In this document: positions 16,848 to 25,467 of the stretch, piece by piece | Layout: the number at the start of each line of letters is the position of its first letter | Position numbering within the stretch: the first letter of the stretch is position 1 | From: Gaiellasilicea sp963707575 | Lineage (GTDB): Bacteria > Actinomycetota > Thermoleophilia > Gaiellales > Gaiellaceae | DNA length: 64,000 nt | NCBI GenBank assembly: GCA_963707575.1 | Contig: OY970171.1 | Location: 310,001 to 374,000, forward strand | Reading direction: 5' to 3' | Notes under the pieces: model-generated | Told to the model about the DNA's origin: nothing | Databases searched by the model: none | Seen by the model: only the letters and a program-made list of their open reading frames with translations | Position numbers and translations under genes: made by a program

Positions 16848-19800
16848 ATGGGTAGCTCGGTGACGCAGACGCTGACGCAGCCGGGCCTCGAGCCGTACGT
16901 CCCGCGCCTCGTGCGCACGTGGAACGACGTGCGCGGAGGGGTCGACGCGATCGAGGTGGACGGCACGCTCGTCTCCGTCGACCTGGCCGGCTTCACCGCG
17001 CTCTCGGAGCGGCTGGCCGCCAAGGGCCGCGCCGGCGCCGAGGAGCTGATCCTCCTGATCAGCGGCGTCTACGAGGGGCTGATCGGGATCGCAGGGCGCC
17101 GCGGCGGCGACGTGCTCAAGTTCCGCGGCGACGCGCTCCTGATCTTCTTCGAGGACGACGACCACGCCCTCCGCGCCTGCATCGCCGCGGGCGAGATGCA
17201 GTGGTTGATCGAAGAGACGGGCCGCACGCGCAGCTCGGTCGGCGCCGTCGAGCTGACGATGGCGGTCGGCATCCACTCCGGCCCGTGCCACTTCTTCCTC
17301 TCCGGCCGCTCGCACCGCGAGCTCGTGATCGCCGGGCCGGCCGCGACGGGGACGCTGCGGCTCGAGGACGCGGCGAGCTCCCGGGAGATCCTCGTCAGCG
17401 CTGCGACCGCGCACGCGCTCGACCCGGGCTGGCTCGGGGCCGCGCGCGACGGCGCGGTGCTGCTGAAGCCCGGCCTCCACAACGGGGTGCCGGACGAGCC
17501 CGGCGCCCCCGACGAGCCGGCCACGGACGCCGACCTCGTCGAGTTCGTCCCGCTTCCGCTACGACCCGTGCTGGCCTCCGGGGCGGCCGAGGCCGAGCAC
17601 CGGCAGGCGACGGTCGCCTTCGTGAAGTTCACGGGCGCCGACGAGCTGCTCGCTCGGGAGGGCATCGACGGGCTCGGCGAGCGGATCACACGCCTCGGCG
17701 ACATCGTCGACGGGACGGTCGACGGGCTCGGGATCACCTGGCTCGAGTCGGACATCGACCTCGACGGGGGCAAGGTCTATCTCACGGCGGGGGCGCCGGC
17801 GACGCCTGGAGGCGACGAGGAGAGGATGCTGCTGGCGCTCCGCGCGATCCTCGACGAGGAGTGCGGCCTCACGCTGCGCGCCGGGGTCAACCGCGGCCAC
17901 GTCTTCGCGGGCGAGATCGGCGCCGAGCGCCGGCGCACCTACGCCGTGATGGGCGACACGGTCAATCTCGCCGCCCGCCTCGCAGGACGTGCTCAGCCGG
18001 GCCAGATCCTCGCCACCGGGGACGTGCTCGAGCGGGCCCGCACCCGCTTCGAGACGAGCTCTCAGCCGTTCCTGATGAAAGGCAAGGAGCGTGCCGTCAC
18101 CGCGTACAGCGTCGGCGCCGTCGTCGGCCTCCGCGAGGAGCAGCTGCCGGAGCGCCTGCCGCTCATCGGCCGCGAATCGGAGCTCACTGCGCTGCGCGAG
18201 GCGGTCGACTCGGCACGCCAGCGCCAGAGCCGCCTGATCGAGCTCGTCGGCGAGCCGGGAATCGGCAAGACGCGGTTGATCGACGAGCTGACCGCGCTCT
18301 CGCTGGGCTTCACGCAGCTCGTGGCGCGCTCGGAGGCCTATGCGACGGCGGCGCCGTACTTCGTCTTCCGCCCGCTGCTGCGGCAGCTGGCGGGGATCCT
18401 GCCGACCGCCGCCCGAGACGACGCCGGCCAGCAGCTCACTGCGTGGGTGCAGGGGGTGATGCCGGATCAGCTGCCGTGGTTGCCGCTGCTCGGTGTCGCG
18501 TTCGACGCGGAGGTCGAACCGACGCCCGAGACCGATGCACTCGCGGCGTCGATGCGGCGACAGCGGCTGCACGAGGCGGTCGAGCAATTCCTCGTGCGCA
18601 TCCTGATGATGCCGACCCTGCTCGTCTTCGAGGACACCCACTGGCTTGACGACGCCTCACGTGAGCTGCTGCTGCACCTCGCGCTGAGACCGTCTCCGCG
18701 CCCGTGGCTGATCTGCGTGACTCGCCGCCCACGTGGCGCGTCCTTCGTCGAGGAGGGCGGCGCGGAAGGGCTCGTGATCGCGCTCGAGCCACTCGCGCCG
18801 GAGCTGACTGCGTCGCTCGCCCGGATCGTCGACAACGAGCTGTCGCTGTCCGAGGACGAGCTCGAATCGCTGGTTGCGCGCGCAGGCGGCAATCCGCTGT
18901 TCGTTCGTGAGCTCGTCGCTGCGATCCGCCGCGGCGCAGCCGGCGAGCTGCCCGAGACGGTCGAGCGCCTGATGACCGAGCGCATCGACACGCTCGACCC
19001 CGAGGACCGGCTGCTCCTCCGCGTCGCCGCCGTGGTCGGCCCGCGCTTCGACCTCGAGCTGATGCGGGAGCTGCTCGGCGACGAGCTCGGCGACGTCGGC
19101 GAGATCGAGCGCTGGCACCGTCTCGGCGAGTTTGTCGAGTGGCGCGGCGAGGACACGCTCCGGTTCCGCCACGACCTCTTCCGCGCCGCAGCCTACGAAG
19201 GACTGTCCTTCCAGCGTCGACACGACGTGCATGCGCGCGTCGGCGCGGCGCTCGAGCGCCGCGCGGGCGAGCGAACCGACGAGGCGGCGGGGCTGCTCTC
19301 GCTCCACTTCCTCGAGGGCCGCGAGCCCGAGAAGGCCTGGCGCTACTCGGTCGCCGCGGGCCGGCGTGCCCAGGGGCTGTGGTCGAACGTCGATGCGGCC
19401 GAGTTCTACGAGCGCGCCCTGAGCGCGGCCGACGACCTCGACGGGGCCGACCCGGTGGAGGTGTCGGCCGTCGCCGAGTCGCTCGGAGACGTCTGCGAGC
19501 TCGCCGCTCGCTACGACGAGGCGAGCGAGGCCTACGGCCGCGCCCGCGCGCTCGTCGGCGACGACGTCGTCGCGTCGGCTCGGCTGCTGCGCAAGGAGGG
19601 TGTCCTGCACGAGCGCCACGGCGGCTACGACGGCGCGCTCGAGCTCTACCGCCGGGCACTGGAGTTGCTCGACTTTCCGGCCGGCGGCGGCGCCCCGGCC
19701 TCGGACCGGGTCGAGCTCGAGCTCGAATACGCAACCGTGCTCTTCCGGCAGGGGCACTTCGAGGAGTGCCTGGGCTGGGCGGAGCGGGCGGCCGAGCACG

Positions 19801-20636
19801 CGCAGGACGCAGACGACCGGCCCGGCCTCGCCCACGCCTACCGGGTCCTGAACACGGCCCATCGAGAGCTCGGCGGCACCGAGACGCGCTGGTTCGAGCT
19901 CGCGCTCCCCATTTACGAGGAGCTCGGAGACCGGGTCGGCAAGGCGATCGTGCTCAACAATCTCGGCGTCAGCGCGTACTTCGCCGGCCGCTGGGACGAG
20001 GCGATGACGTACTACGAGCAGAGCGTCGAGGAGGAGCACGCGGCCGGCGACCCCATCCGTGCCGCGAACTCGTCGAACAACGTCGCCGAGATCCTGCTCG
20101 ACCAAGGCCGGCTCGAGCCGGCCGTCGAGCTCCTGCGGGAGGCGCTCCGCGTCTACAACGCCGCCGGGTACATGCTGGGGGCGGGCGTGGCGAAGAAGAA
20201 CCTCGCCCGGGCAGCGGCGGCGGTCGGGGCCTTCGACGAGGCACACGCGCTCTTCGACGAGGCGCTCGCGCATCTGGAGGAGATCGGCGCGGGCACGTTC
20301 GTCCACGAGGCGAAGGCGCGGAAGGCGGAGTGCTTCGTGCTGGAGGGAAGCCACCGCGAGGCGCTCGCGCTGGCGCAGGACGTGCTCACCGAGGCGCCCG
20401 ACGCGCTCGTCGAGCGGCTCGTCGGCTACGCGCTCGCGCAGGCCCGGCGACCCGAGGAGGCGCGGCCGCACTTCGAGGAGAGCCTGCGCCTGGCCCGGGA
20501 GCGCGGCGCCCGCTACGAGGTCGCGCGCACGTTGCGCGCGCTCGCGGACACGGGAGCGCCCGAGCACGGCGCGGAGGCGCAGGAGCTGCTCGCCTCGCTC
20601 GGCGTCGTCTCGCTGCCGCGCGTGCCGCTGCCCTGA
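16848..20636 (+). CDS. Twin class III nucleotide cyclase domains + AAA ATPase + TPR protein (sAC-like)
   Basis: 1,262 aa. Cyclase domain 1 (about 38-215) keeps both metal Asp residues (D45 in VDLAGFTAL, D95 in KFRGDALLIFF) and base-contacting K91, but its later motif is degenerate. Domain 2 (about 245-415) lacks the first metal Asp (FVKFTGAD) but keeps the Asn-Arg pair in MGDTVNLAARL. The two probably build one active site, as in mammalian soluble adenylyl cyclase. An AAA_16-type ATPase follows (Walker A GEPGIGKTR near 468-476; Walker B LLVFEDTHWLDD near 590), then TPR-like helical repeats to the end. The product is likely cAMP, triggered by a ligand sensed through the TPR/AAA part. Two cyclic-nucleotide-binding genes lie immediately downstream on the other strand. 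Confidence 0.88.
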   Translation: MGSSVTQTLTQPGLEPYVPRLVRTWNDVRGGVDAIEVDGTLVSVDLAGFTALSERLAAKGRAGAEELILLISGVYEGLIGIAGRRGGDVLKFRGDALLIFFEDDDHALRACIAAGEMQWLIEETGRTRSSVGAVELTMAVGIHSGPCHFFLSGRSHRELVIAGPAATGTLRLEDAASSREILVSAATAHALDPGWLGAARDGAVLLKPGLHNGVPDEPGAPDEPATDADLVEFVPLPLRPVLASGAAEAEHRQATVAFVKFTGADELLAREGIDGLGERITRLGDIVDGTVDGLGITWLESDIDLDGGKVYLTAGAPATPGGDEERMLLALRAILDEECGLTLRAGVNRGHVFAGEIGAERRRTYAVMGDTVNLAARLAGRAQPGQILATGDVLERARTRFETSSQPFLMKGKERAVTAYSVGAVVGLREEQLPERLPLIGRESELTALREAVDSARQRQSRLIELVGEPGIGKTRLIDELTALSLGFTQLVARSEAYATAAPYFVFRPLLRQLAGILPTAARDDAGQQLTAWVQGVMPDQLPWLPLLGVAFDAEVEPTPETDALAASMRRQRLHEAVEQFLVRILMMPTLLVFEDTHWLDDASRELLLHLALRPSPRPWLICVTRRPRGASFVEEGGAEGLVIALEPLAPELTASLARIVDNELSLSEDELESLVARAGGNPLFVRELVAAIRRGAAGELPETVERLMTERIDTLDPEDRLLLRVAAVVGPRFDLELMRELLGDELGDVGEIERWHRLGEFVEWRGEDTLRFRHDLFRAAAYEGLSFQRRHDVHARVGAALERRAGERTDEAAGLLSLHFLEGREPEKAWRYSVAAGRRAQGLWSNVDAAEFYERALSAADDLDGADPVEVSAVAESLGDVCELAARYDEASEAYGRARALVGDDVVASARLLRKEGVLHERHGGYDGALELYRRALELLDFPAGGGAPASDRVELELEYATVLFRQGHFEECLGWAERAAEHAQDADDRPGLAHAYRVLNTAHRELGGTETRWFELALPIYEELGDRVGKAIVLNNLGVSAYFAGRWDEAMTYYEQSVEEEHAAGDPIRAANSSNNVAEILLDQGRLEPAVELLREALRVYNAAGYMLGAGVAKKNLARAAAAVGAFDEAHALFDEALAHLEEIGAGTFVHEAKARKAECFVLEGSHREALALAQDVLTEAPDALVERLVGYALAQARRPEEARPHFEESLRLARERGARYEVARTLRALADTGAPEHGAEAQELLASLGVVSLPRVPLP

Positions 20637-20661
20637 CGCGCAGCCGCTGCCCTGACGAGCG

Positions 20662-21090
20662 CTAGCTCGAGGTGGTCTGGCGGGCTTCGACCTCGCGCAG
20701 CTTGCCCGCGAGCGACTGCAGCAGCTTCCAGGCGATGCTAGGGCTCGACTCGACGAGCGGGCGGAACTCCCACACCGTCAGCCCGTAGGTGACGAGGTCG
20801 GTGTCGGCCGTCACGGTCGCCGAGCGGGAGTGCTGCTCGTCGATCAGGGCCACCTCGCCGAAGTAGTCGCCCTTCTTCAGCTTGCCGACCTCACGGTCGC
20901 CCACGGTCACCGTCGCCTCGCCGTCGCCGATGACGAAGAAGCCGACGCCGCCCGTGCCGGCCGTCGCGATCGCGTCGCCGGCCTTGAAGGTGCGGTCGTG
21001 GAAGGAGTTCGCCAGGCGCTCGAGCTCACGCTTGTCGAGGTCTGCGAACAGGGGCACTTGAGCGATCAGCTCTGGGGTGGGTGAGGACAT
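20662..21090 (-). CDS. Stand-alone cyclic nucleotide-binding domain protein
   Basis: 142 aa, essentially one cNMP-binding fold (about 10-125) with no DNA-binding or transport domain. The phosphate-binding cassette is recognisable in YFGEVALIDEQHSRSATVTA, with the Glu and Arg that contact the cyclic phosphate; GGVGFFVIGDGEATVTV is the preceding jelly-roll part. It converges with the cyclase gene (25-bp gap). It follows the MFS-cNMP fusion by 23 bp on the same strand, so it is probably co-transcribed with it. It may be a cNMP buffer or a regulatory subunit for an unseen partner. Confidence 0.87.
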   Translation of the reverse strand: MSSPTPELIAQVPLFADLDKRELERLANSFHDRTFKAGDAIATAGTGGVGFFVIGDGEATVTVGDREVGKLKKGDYFGEVALIDEQHSRSATVTADTDLVTYGLTVWEFRPLVESSPSIAWKLLQSLAGKLREVEARQTTSS

Positions 21091-21113
21091 GGCAGCGATC
21101 CTAGTCCGTTCGG

Positions 21114-22778
21114 CTACGTGGGCGCTACCCCGGGGCTGAAGGAGCCGAGGCGTCCGGCGACGACGTCGTCCGCCGCGCTGCGGCTGTAGGGATCGCGCGT
21201 GACGGCGGCGAGGAAGTCGTCTCGGTCGAGCGCGAGCAGCTGCGCGTCGGTGCGGGCGACCACGGTCGCGGTGCGCGGGACGTCGCGGAGCAAGGCGATC
21301 TCCCCGAAGCCGTCGCCGGGCCCGAGCACGGCGACGCGGTCGTCGAGCTGCGCCTCGACCTCGCCCGACTCGACGAGGTAGAAGTGGTCGCCGAGGTCGC
21401 CGCGCCGAATGATCTCGCCGCCGGCGCTCACGGAGACCGGGGTCAGCCGGCCGGCGAGATGCTCGATCGTGGCCGGGGGCAGCGGCGCGAAGATCGGGTG
21501 CGCGGCCACGAGCGCGATCCGCTCCGCCGGGACCCGAGCGCGCGTGTCGATGCGCGCGAGCGCAGGCGCCGAGAGCAGGACGACCGCGGGCAGGAAGCCG
21601 CCGGCGACGACGAGCGCGGTCTCGATCCCCACCGTCTCGACGAGCACAGGCCCCAGTACGGCTCCCAGGCCGAGACAGCCGAGCAGGACGCTCTCGAGCG
21701 CGCCGAAGGCCCGCGCGAGCACCTCGTCCGGCACGGCGCGTTGCATCAACGTCAGGGCGGCGACGTCGGTGAGCGTGTTGCCGACGCCCACGAGCGCCAT
21801 CAGGACGAGGGCCGCCAGCGGCTCCTGCCAGACGACGACGAGTGCGAGCGGGCCGCCGTAGAGGGCTACCCCGAGCGCAAAGTCCGTCGCGAGGCGCCCG
21901 CGCATCGCGAGCGCGAGCGCCAGCGCGGCGCCGACGAACCCGCCGATCCCGACCGCGGAGTTGAGGAACCCGAAGCCCGCTTCTCCCATGTCCAGCAGCT
22001 CGAGCGAGGCCACCACCATCAGCACCGTGAACGCCCCGGCGACGATCGTCTGCGCGCCGTACAGGACCACGATCAGGCGCAGGTCGCGCTCGACCGCGAA
22101 CGTGCGGAAGCCGGCACCGACCTCCCGTCTGAACGAGCCGCGCTCGGCCGGCTCGGCCGGCTCGTGGGCGACCCGCCGGATCCCGGCCACCATCAGCGCC
22201 GACCAGACGAACGTGAGCCCGTTGACACCGAAGACGACCTCCGGGCTCGTGGCCGCTAGCAGGATTCCGCCGAGCGCGGGCCCGATGAACGTGCCGATGC
22301 TCTCCACGGTGGACGACGTCACGTTGGCGGCGCTCAGCTCCTCCGGCGTGCGCGCGAGCGAGGGCGTCAGCGCCGCCTGAGCCGGGCGAAACGCGGTCCC
22401 GACGACGCTCGTCAGGCCGACCGCGAGATACACGATCGCCGCGGGGCCGTCCCAGAGGATCGTCAGCGCCACGACCGCCATCAGCGGGACCCGGATCAGG
22501 TCGGTCACGACCATCACGCGCTCGCGCGGGAACCGGTCGGCCGCCACCGCGACGAACGGCGCCGCCAACGCCGAGGGCAAGAGCCGGATCACCCCGACGA
22601 GCCCGACGGCTGCCGCGCCGCCCTCCCCGTAGGCGTAGACGGCGAGCGCGACGAGGTAGGCCCAGCTGCCGATCACCGAGCCGACCCAGGCGAGCTCCAG
22701 TCGGCGCAGGTCACGGTTGCGGAAGACCGCGGCGAGCGCCCCCGCGGACTGCGACATCCTCGTCAGCGCCGACCGCAT
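21114..22778 (-). CDS. MFS transporter with C-terminal cyclic nucleotide-binding domain
   Basis: 554 aa from ATG 22778, which has GAAGG 8 nt upstream; the frame is open further but unconserved. Residues 1-405 are a 12-helix MFS of the enterobactin-exporter/macrolide-efflux type (FRNRDLRRLELAWVGSVIG at the N-terminus, VGLVGVIRLLPSALAAPF, DRFPRERVMVVTDLIR). Residues about 425-540 form a cNMP-binding domain with the cassette GFGEIALLRDVPRTATVVA. The fusion suggests export gated by a cyclic nucleotide, supplied perhaps by the adjacent sAC-like cyclase. The substrate is unknown. Confidence 0.88.
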   Translation of the reverse strand: MRSALTRMSQSAGALAAVFRNRDLRRLELAWVGSVIGSWAYLVALAVYAYGEGGAAAVGLVGVIRLLPSALAAPFVAVAADRFPRERVMVVTDLIRVPLMAVVALTILWDGPAAIVYLAVGLTSVVGTAFRPAQAALTPSLARTPEELSAANVTSSTVESIGTFIGPALGGILLAATSPEVVFGVNGLTFVWSALMVAGIRRVAHEPAEPAERGSFRREVGAGFRTFAVERDLRLIVVLYGAQTIVAGAFTVLMVVASLELLDMGEAGFGFLNSAVGIGGFVGAALALALAMRGRLATDFALGVALYGGPLALVVVWQEPLAALVLMALVGVGNTLTDVAALTLMQRAVPDEVLARAFGALESVLLGCLGLGAVLGPVLVETVGIETALVVAGGFLPAVVLLSAPALARIDTRARVPAERIALVAAHPIFAPLPPATIEHLAGRLTPVSVSAGGEIIRRGDLGDHFYLVESGEVEAQLDDRVAVLGPGDGFGEIALLRDVPRTATVVARTDAQLLALDRDDFLAAVTRDPYSRSAADDVVAGRLGSFSPGVAPT

Positions 22779-22898
22779 CGGCAGACCTTCGCAGCATTTG
22801 TTGCGATTGGAAAGCACTGGTGGGAAGATCGTGGCGTCGATGCACGTCTTGTGATCAACGCGCCCGATCCCGAGGCGCCCGAGTTGAAGGAGAGGCAC

Positions 22899-23090
22899 AT
22901 GTCGGATCGTGAGAGGCACGAGCGCGACAGAGCTGAGAGCCTGAAGGACGAGGGCGACTCCAGCACCGAGGAGACACCGGACGTCGAGGCGCATCGCTTC
23001 GAGACCGGGTCCGAGGCGGCGCGGGCCGACCATGGCCGCGCCGATCAGGGCACCGAGCCCGAGGATCGCCACCGGAACGAGTCGGTCTAG
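22899..23090 (+). CDS. Small acidic hydrophilic protein (63 aa), unknown
   Basis: A strong ribosome site (GAAGGAGAGG, 4 bp before the ATG) supports a real gene of 63 codons. The product is highly charged and probably disordered (SDRERHERDRAESLKDEGDSS), with no Cys and no hydrophobic segment. The central TPDVEAHRFE stands out against the disordered background and may be a short linear motif. It is divergent from the MFS-cNMP gene and ends just before a strong stem-loop. I do not recognise a function. Confidence 0.6.
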   Translation: MSDRERHERDRAESLKDEGDSSTEETPDVEAHRFETGSEAARADHGRADQGTEPEDRHRNESV

Positions 23091-23119
23091 CAGCAGGCAG
23101 CAGCTTGGCACTTGCGGCC

Positions 23120-23154
23120 GCGGGGCCGGGAGGAGACGCTCCTCCCGGCCCCGC
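23120..23154. terminator. Strong 16-bp hairpin between convergent genes
   Basis: GCGGGGCCGGGAGGAG (23120-23135) pairs perfectly with 23139-23154 across ACG. It lies between the small plus-strand gene and the end of the long minus-strand run. On the plus strand it is followed, after about 18 bases, by CTCTTTT. It is a likely bidirectional terminator. Confidence 0.75.
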
Positions 23155-23165
23155 GTTGCCGAGCG

Positions 23166-23804
23166 TCACTCTTTTCGAAGCACCTGCTCGAGGGCCTGCA
23201 GCAGGGTCGCACCTGCCTCGCGCCGGTCGCCGTCCAATCCGTCGAGCGCCGAAGCGAGCGCGGCAACGGCGGCGATGTCACCGCCCCCGCCTTCGATCAC
23301 CGCGCGAGCACGACGCGTGCTGCGCAGCAGGTCGAGCGCAATCGCTGCCTGGTTCGCGAACAGGCCGAGCAGCTCCATCCCGGCCAGGCCGGCGTGTGCA
23401 TCGGCCTGACGGTCGAGCACCTGGAGCACGCCGAGCGCGCGCTCCTCGTACAGGAGCGGCACCGCCATCAGGGCGCTCGGCACGTAGCCGGTCCGCTCCG
23501 CGAGGTCGCGGGCGAAGCGGGGGTCGTTGGCGAGGTCGTCCAGGACGAGCGGCTGCCGCGTCACGAGCACCCAGCCTGCGATCCCCGTGCTCGACGGGAT
23601 CCGCAGTCCCAGCACCTCGCCGGAGCGCTCGCCGGCGGCGGCTTCGAAGACGAGCTCGTCCGTCTCCTCGTCGTGCAGGAAGATCGACGCGGCGTGGGCC
23701 GAGAAGATGGCGCGCGCGGCCTCGACGATCGACTGGAGCAGTGCCCGGTGCTGCGCCTCGTCCGGCAGGATCCCGGCGGCCGCCGCGAGCGAAGGGTCGG
23801 TCAT
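23166..23804 (-). CDS. GAF-domain protein
   Basis: 212 aa. A single GAF domain covers about residues 20-165: ASIFLHDEETDELVFEAA, the RIPSSTGIAGWV loop, ALMAVPLLYEERALGVLQVLDR, then LFANQAAIALD. The tail (about 165-212) is helical and carries no kinase, cyclase or HTH. This GAF type usually senses small ligands or cyclic nucleotides. The start overlaps the subtilase stop (ATGA), so it is the last gene of the sigma-cyclodeaminase-subtilase-GAF operon. It is probably the sensor or a regulatory partner of one of the upstream products. Confidence 0.85.
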   Translation of the reverse strand: MTDPSLAAAAGILPDEAQHRALLQSIVEAARAIFSAHAASIFLHDEETDELVFEAAAGERSGEVLGLRIPSSTGIAGWVLVTRQPLVLDDLANDPRFARDLAERTGYVPSALMAVPLLYEERALGVLQVLDRQADAHAGLAGMELLGLFANQAAIALDLLRSTRRARAVIEGGGGDIAAVAALASALDGLDGDRREAGATLLQALEQVLRKE

Positions 23805-24616
23805 CGGTCGGCTCCACTGACGTTGGCGGCGGTGAGGTACAGCAGGTGCTTGACCTGGAACGGCGCCAGCTGCGGATGCTTCGCCAGGGCGAGCGCGCAG
23901 AGGCCGCTGACGTGGGGCGTCGCGAAGCTGTTGCCCGTGCAGCGCAGCGTGCCGCCGCCGGGCCAGGCGACGTCGAGGTCGACGCCGCGCGCGAAGAACT
24001 CGACGGGCGGATCGGGATTGGCGTAGAGGAGGCGCGGATCGGCCTCCTCGTGGCTGCCGACGGAGATCACCGACGAGAAGCGCCACGGGTAGCTGTCGAC
24101 CGCCAGGTTGTGCGCGGAGGCGACGAGGATGGTGCGGCCGAAGTAGGCGCTGTCGGCGAGCTCGTGGAGCACGGCTGCGAACTTGCTCTTCGTGGTCGAG
24201 ATGCTCATGTTGATCACGTCGAAGCCCTGTTCGATCGCCCAGTGGAGCCCGGCCAGGAGCACGTCGCCGCTCCCCGTGTAGCCCGCGCCGAGCACGCGCA
24301 CGCTGTGCAGGCTGCACTCGGGGGCCAGCTGCCTCACGATCCCGGCGCACGCCGTGCCGTGCCCGCAGAGATCGCCCTCCGGGTCGTCGACGACCTCGAA
24401 CCCGTCCGCCGCCGCGACGACCGCTACGGACTGCTCCACGGCGCCGACGAGCGGGTGGTCGCGGTCGACGCCGCTGTCCAGGATGCAGACGCGGACCCCC
24501 GCCCCCTTCGACTCTCCGTACGCCCACTCCGCCGTGACGACCGCGGGCCACTCCTGTGCGATCTCGATCTTGCCGCGCTCCCCCGTCGGCAGGCTCCACG
24601 CGGGCAGCGAGCTCAT
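23801..24616 (-). CDS. Intracellular-type subtilisin-like serine peptidase (S8)
   Basis: 271 aa, compact, with no signal peptide and no I9 propeptide. The full catalytic triad is visible: D47 in CILDSGVD, H86 in GHGTACAG, S230 in GNSFATPHVSG; oxyanion Asn N170 lies in ASAHN. The mature domain begins almost at the N-terminus, as in intracellular subtilisins, and there is no C-terminal extension. Its ATG overlaps the cyclodeaminase-like stop (ATGA) and its stop overlaps the GAF start. A protease without propeptide or export signal must be controlled in another way, and the GAF protein is a candidate. Confidence 0.9.
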   Translation of the reverse strand: MSSLPAWSLPTGERGKIEIAQEWPAVVTAEWAYGESKGAGVRVCILDSGVDRDHPLVGAVEQSVAVVAAADGFEVVDDPEGDLCGHGTACAGIVRQLAPECSLHSVRVLGAGYTGSGDVLLAGLHWAIEQGFDVINMSISTTKSKFAAVLHELADSAYFGRTILVASAHNLAVDSYPWRFSSVISVGSHEEADPRLLYANPDPPVEFFARGVDLDVAWPGGGTLRCTGNSFATPHVSGLCALALAKHPQLAPFQVKHLLYLTAANVSGADR

Positions 24617-25173
24617 GCGCGGGCCTGTGCGCGGCGGGAGGCCTCCGCAGCATGGGCGGCCACGGCGCGCGCCTGGAGCACGCGCGGATCTCGCTCGCCG
24701 GTGGCCAGGTTGATCTCGACGAGGTGGACGGCCACGCGGACCGCCGACTCCGCGAGCACCGCTGCGGCGAGGACGTCGCCGCGCACGCTGCCGACGCACT
24801 CCTCGGCGGAGTAGGCGGCGAGCACCACCGTGTCGGCAGCCGCCTCGGCGATCGCGAGCGGCAACTCGGCGGCGCGCCCCAGGGCGAAGCCGAGGCGGAT
24901 GTCGCGCTCGTCCGGATCCAGGTCGCCGTCGGGCCCGAGTGCATCGAGCACGCGCGCATAGGCCTCGGAATCCGCGAGGGCAAGGGCCATCAGGCGCGTC
25001 CGCACCACCCGCACCTGCGCCAGAACGCCGCCGGCTCCCTGCCAGTCCGGCGAGGAACGAGCCGTCATGCCCACGAGGCTCGCCGCCATCGCGGCCGAGA
25101 TCGCGGCAGCTGCGCCGCCCGCGGGAATCGGCCCCTCGGCTGCGAGCCCGTCGAGTAGGTCGACGAGCCGCAG
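24613..25173 (-). CDS. Cyclodeaminase/cyclohydrolase (FTCD_C-like) protein, start codon problematic
   Basis: About 186 aa if initiated at the CTG at 25173. The C-terminal formimidoyltransferase-cyclodeaminase fold is clear: LLDGLAAEGPIPAGGAAAAI (the PTPGGGS-type loop), then MAASLVGMTA, VRTRLMALALADSEAYARVL, AAELPLAIAE, RGDVLAAAVLAESAVRVA and HLVEINL. The conserved N-terminal loop lies before the first ATG (25089), yet that frame has no ATG, GTG or TTG between it and an upstream stop near 25300. Either a CTG is used, or a base is wrong near the start. The Pro-Ala-Gly-Gly loop differs from the usual PGGG, so catalysis on folate is doubtful. It lies in the ECF sigma operon, 35 bp after the 84-aa gene. 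Confidence 0.75.
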   Translation of the reverse strand: MRLVDLLDGLAAEGPIPAGGAAAAISAAMAASLVGMTARSSPDWQGAGGVLAQVRVVRTRLMALALADSEAYARVLDALGPDGDLDPDERDIRLGFALGRAAELPLAIAEAAADTVVLAAYSAEECVGSVRGDVLAAAVLAESAVRVAVHLVEINLATGERDPRVLQARAVAAHAAEASRRAQARA

Positions 25174-25208
25174 CTCGAGGAGGTCGCGGGGGCCGCCCGC
25201 TCCCGTGG

Positions 25209-25463
25209 CTACGCCGGAAACCGTCGGCGCAGCTCCTCGATGACGAAACGATTCGGTTCGTGGCCGCCCACCCGAAGCGCTGTCTCGAGGTCATCGATGA
25301 GAGCGCGCCGAAATTCGGCGTCAGCCTGGGCGAGCTCGACGATCCGATCGAGCTCTCGACGACTTCGCGGTAGCTCCTTCGCAGCCGTTACCAGGCCCGC
25401 GGGTACCGCAGGGAGGGCGCTCAGGAGCTCCCCCATCCGCTCGTCATCGTTTCTCATCGACAT
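25209..25463 (-). CDS. Small hypothetical protein of the sigma operon (84 aa)
   Basis: 84 aa, starting 4 bp after the sigma-factor stop, so translationally coupled. The sequence is mostly helical and charged: ERMGELLSALPAVPAGL, then RSRRELDRIVELAQADAEFRRALI, ending in NRFVIEELRRRFPA. There is no transmembrane helix and no zinc-binding HxxxCxxC, so it is not a classical anti-sigma factor. It resembles short soluble adaptor or anti-sigma-like proteins in size and position. Its role is inferred only from the operon. Confidence 0.6.
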   Translation of the reverse strand: MSMRNDDERMGELLSALPAVPAGLVTAAKELPRSRRELDRIVELAQADAEFRRALIDDLETALRVGGHEPNRFVIEELRRRFPA

Positions 25464-25467
25464 GCCC

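Noticed and set aside
22779..23111. N-terminal extension of the MFS-cNMP protein
   Set aside because: The ATG at 22778 has a ribosome site and matches the usual MFS start. The extension overlaps the small acidic gene.
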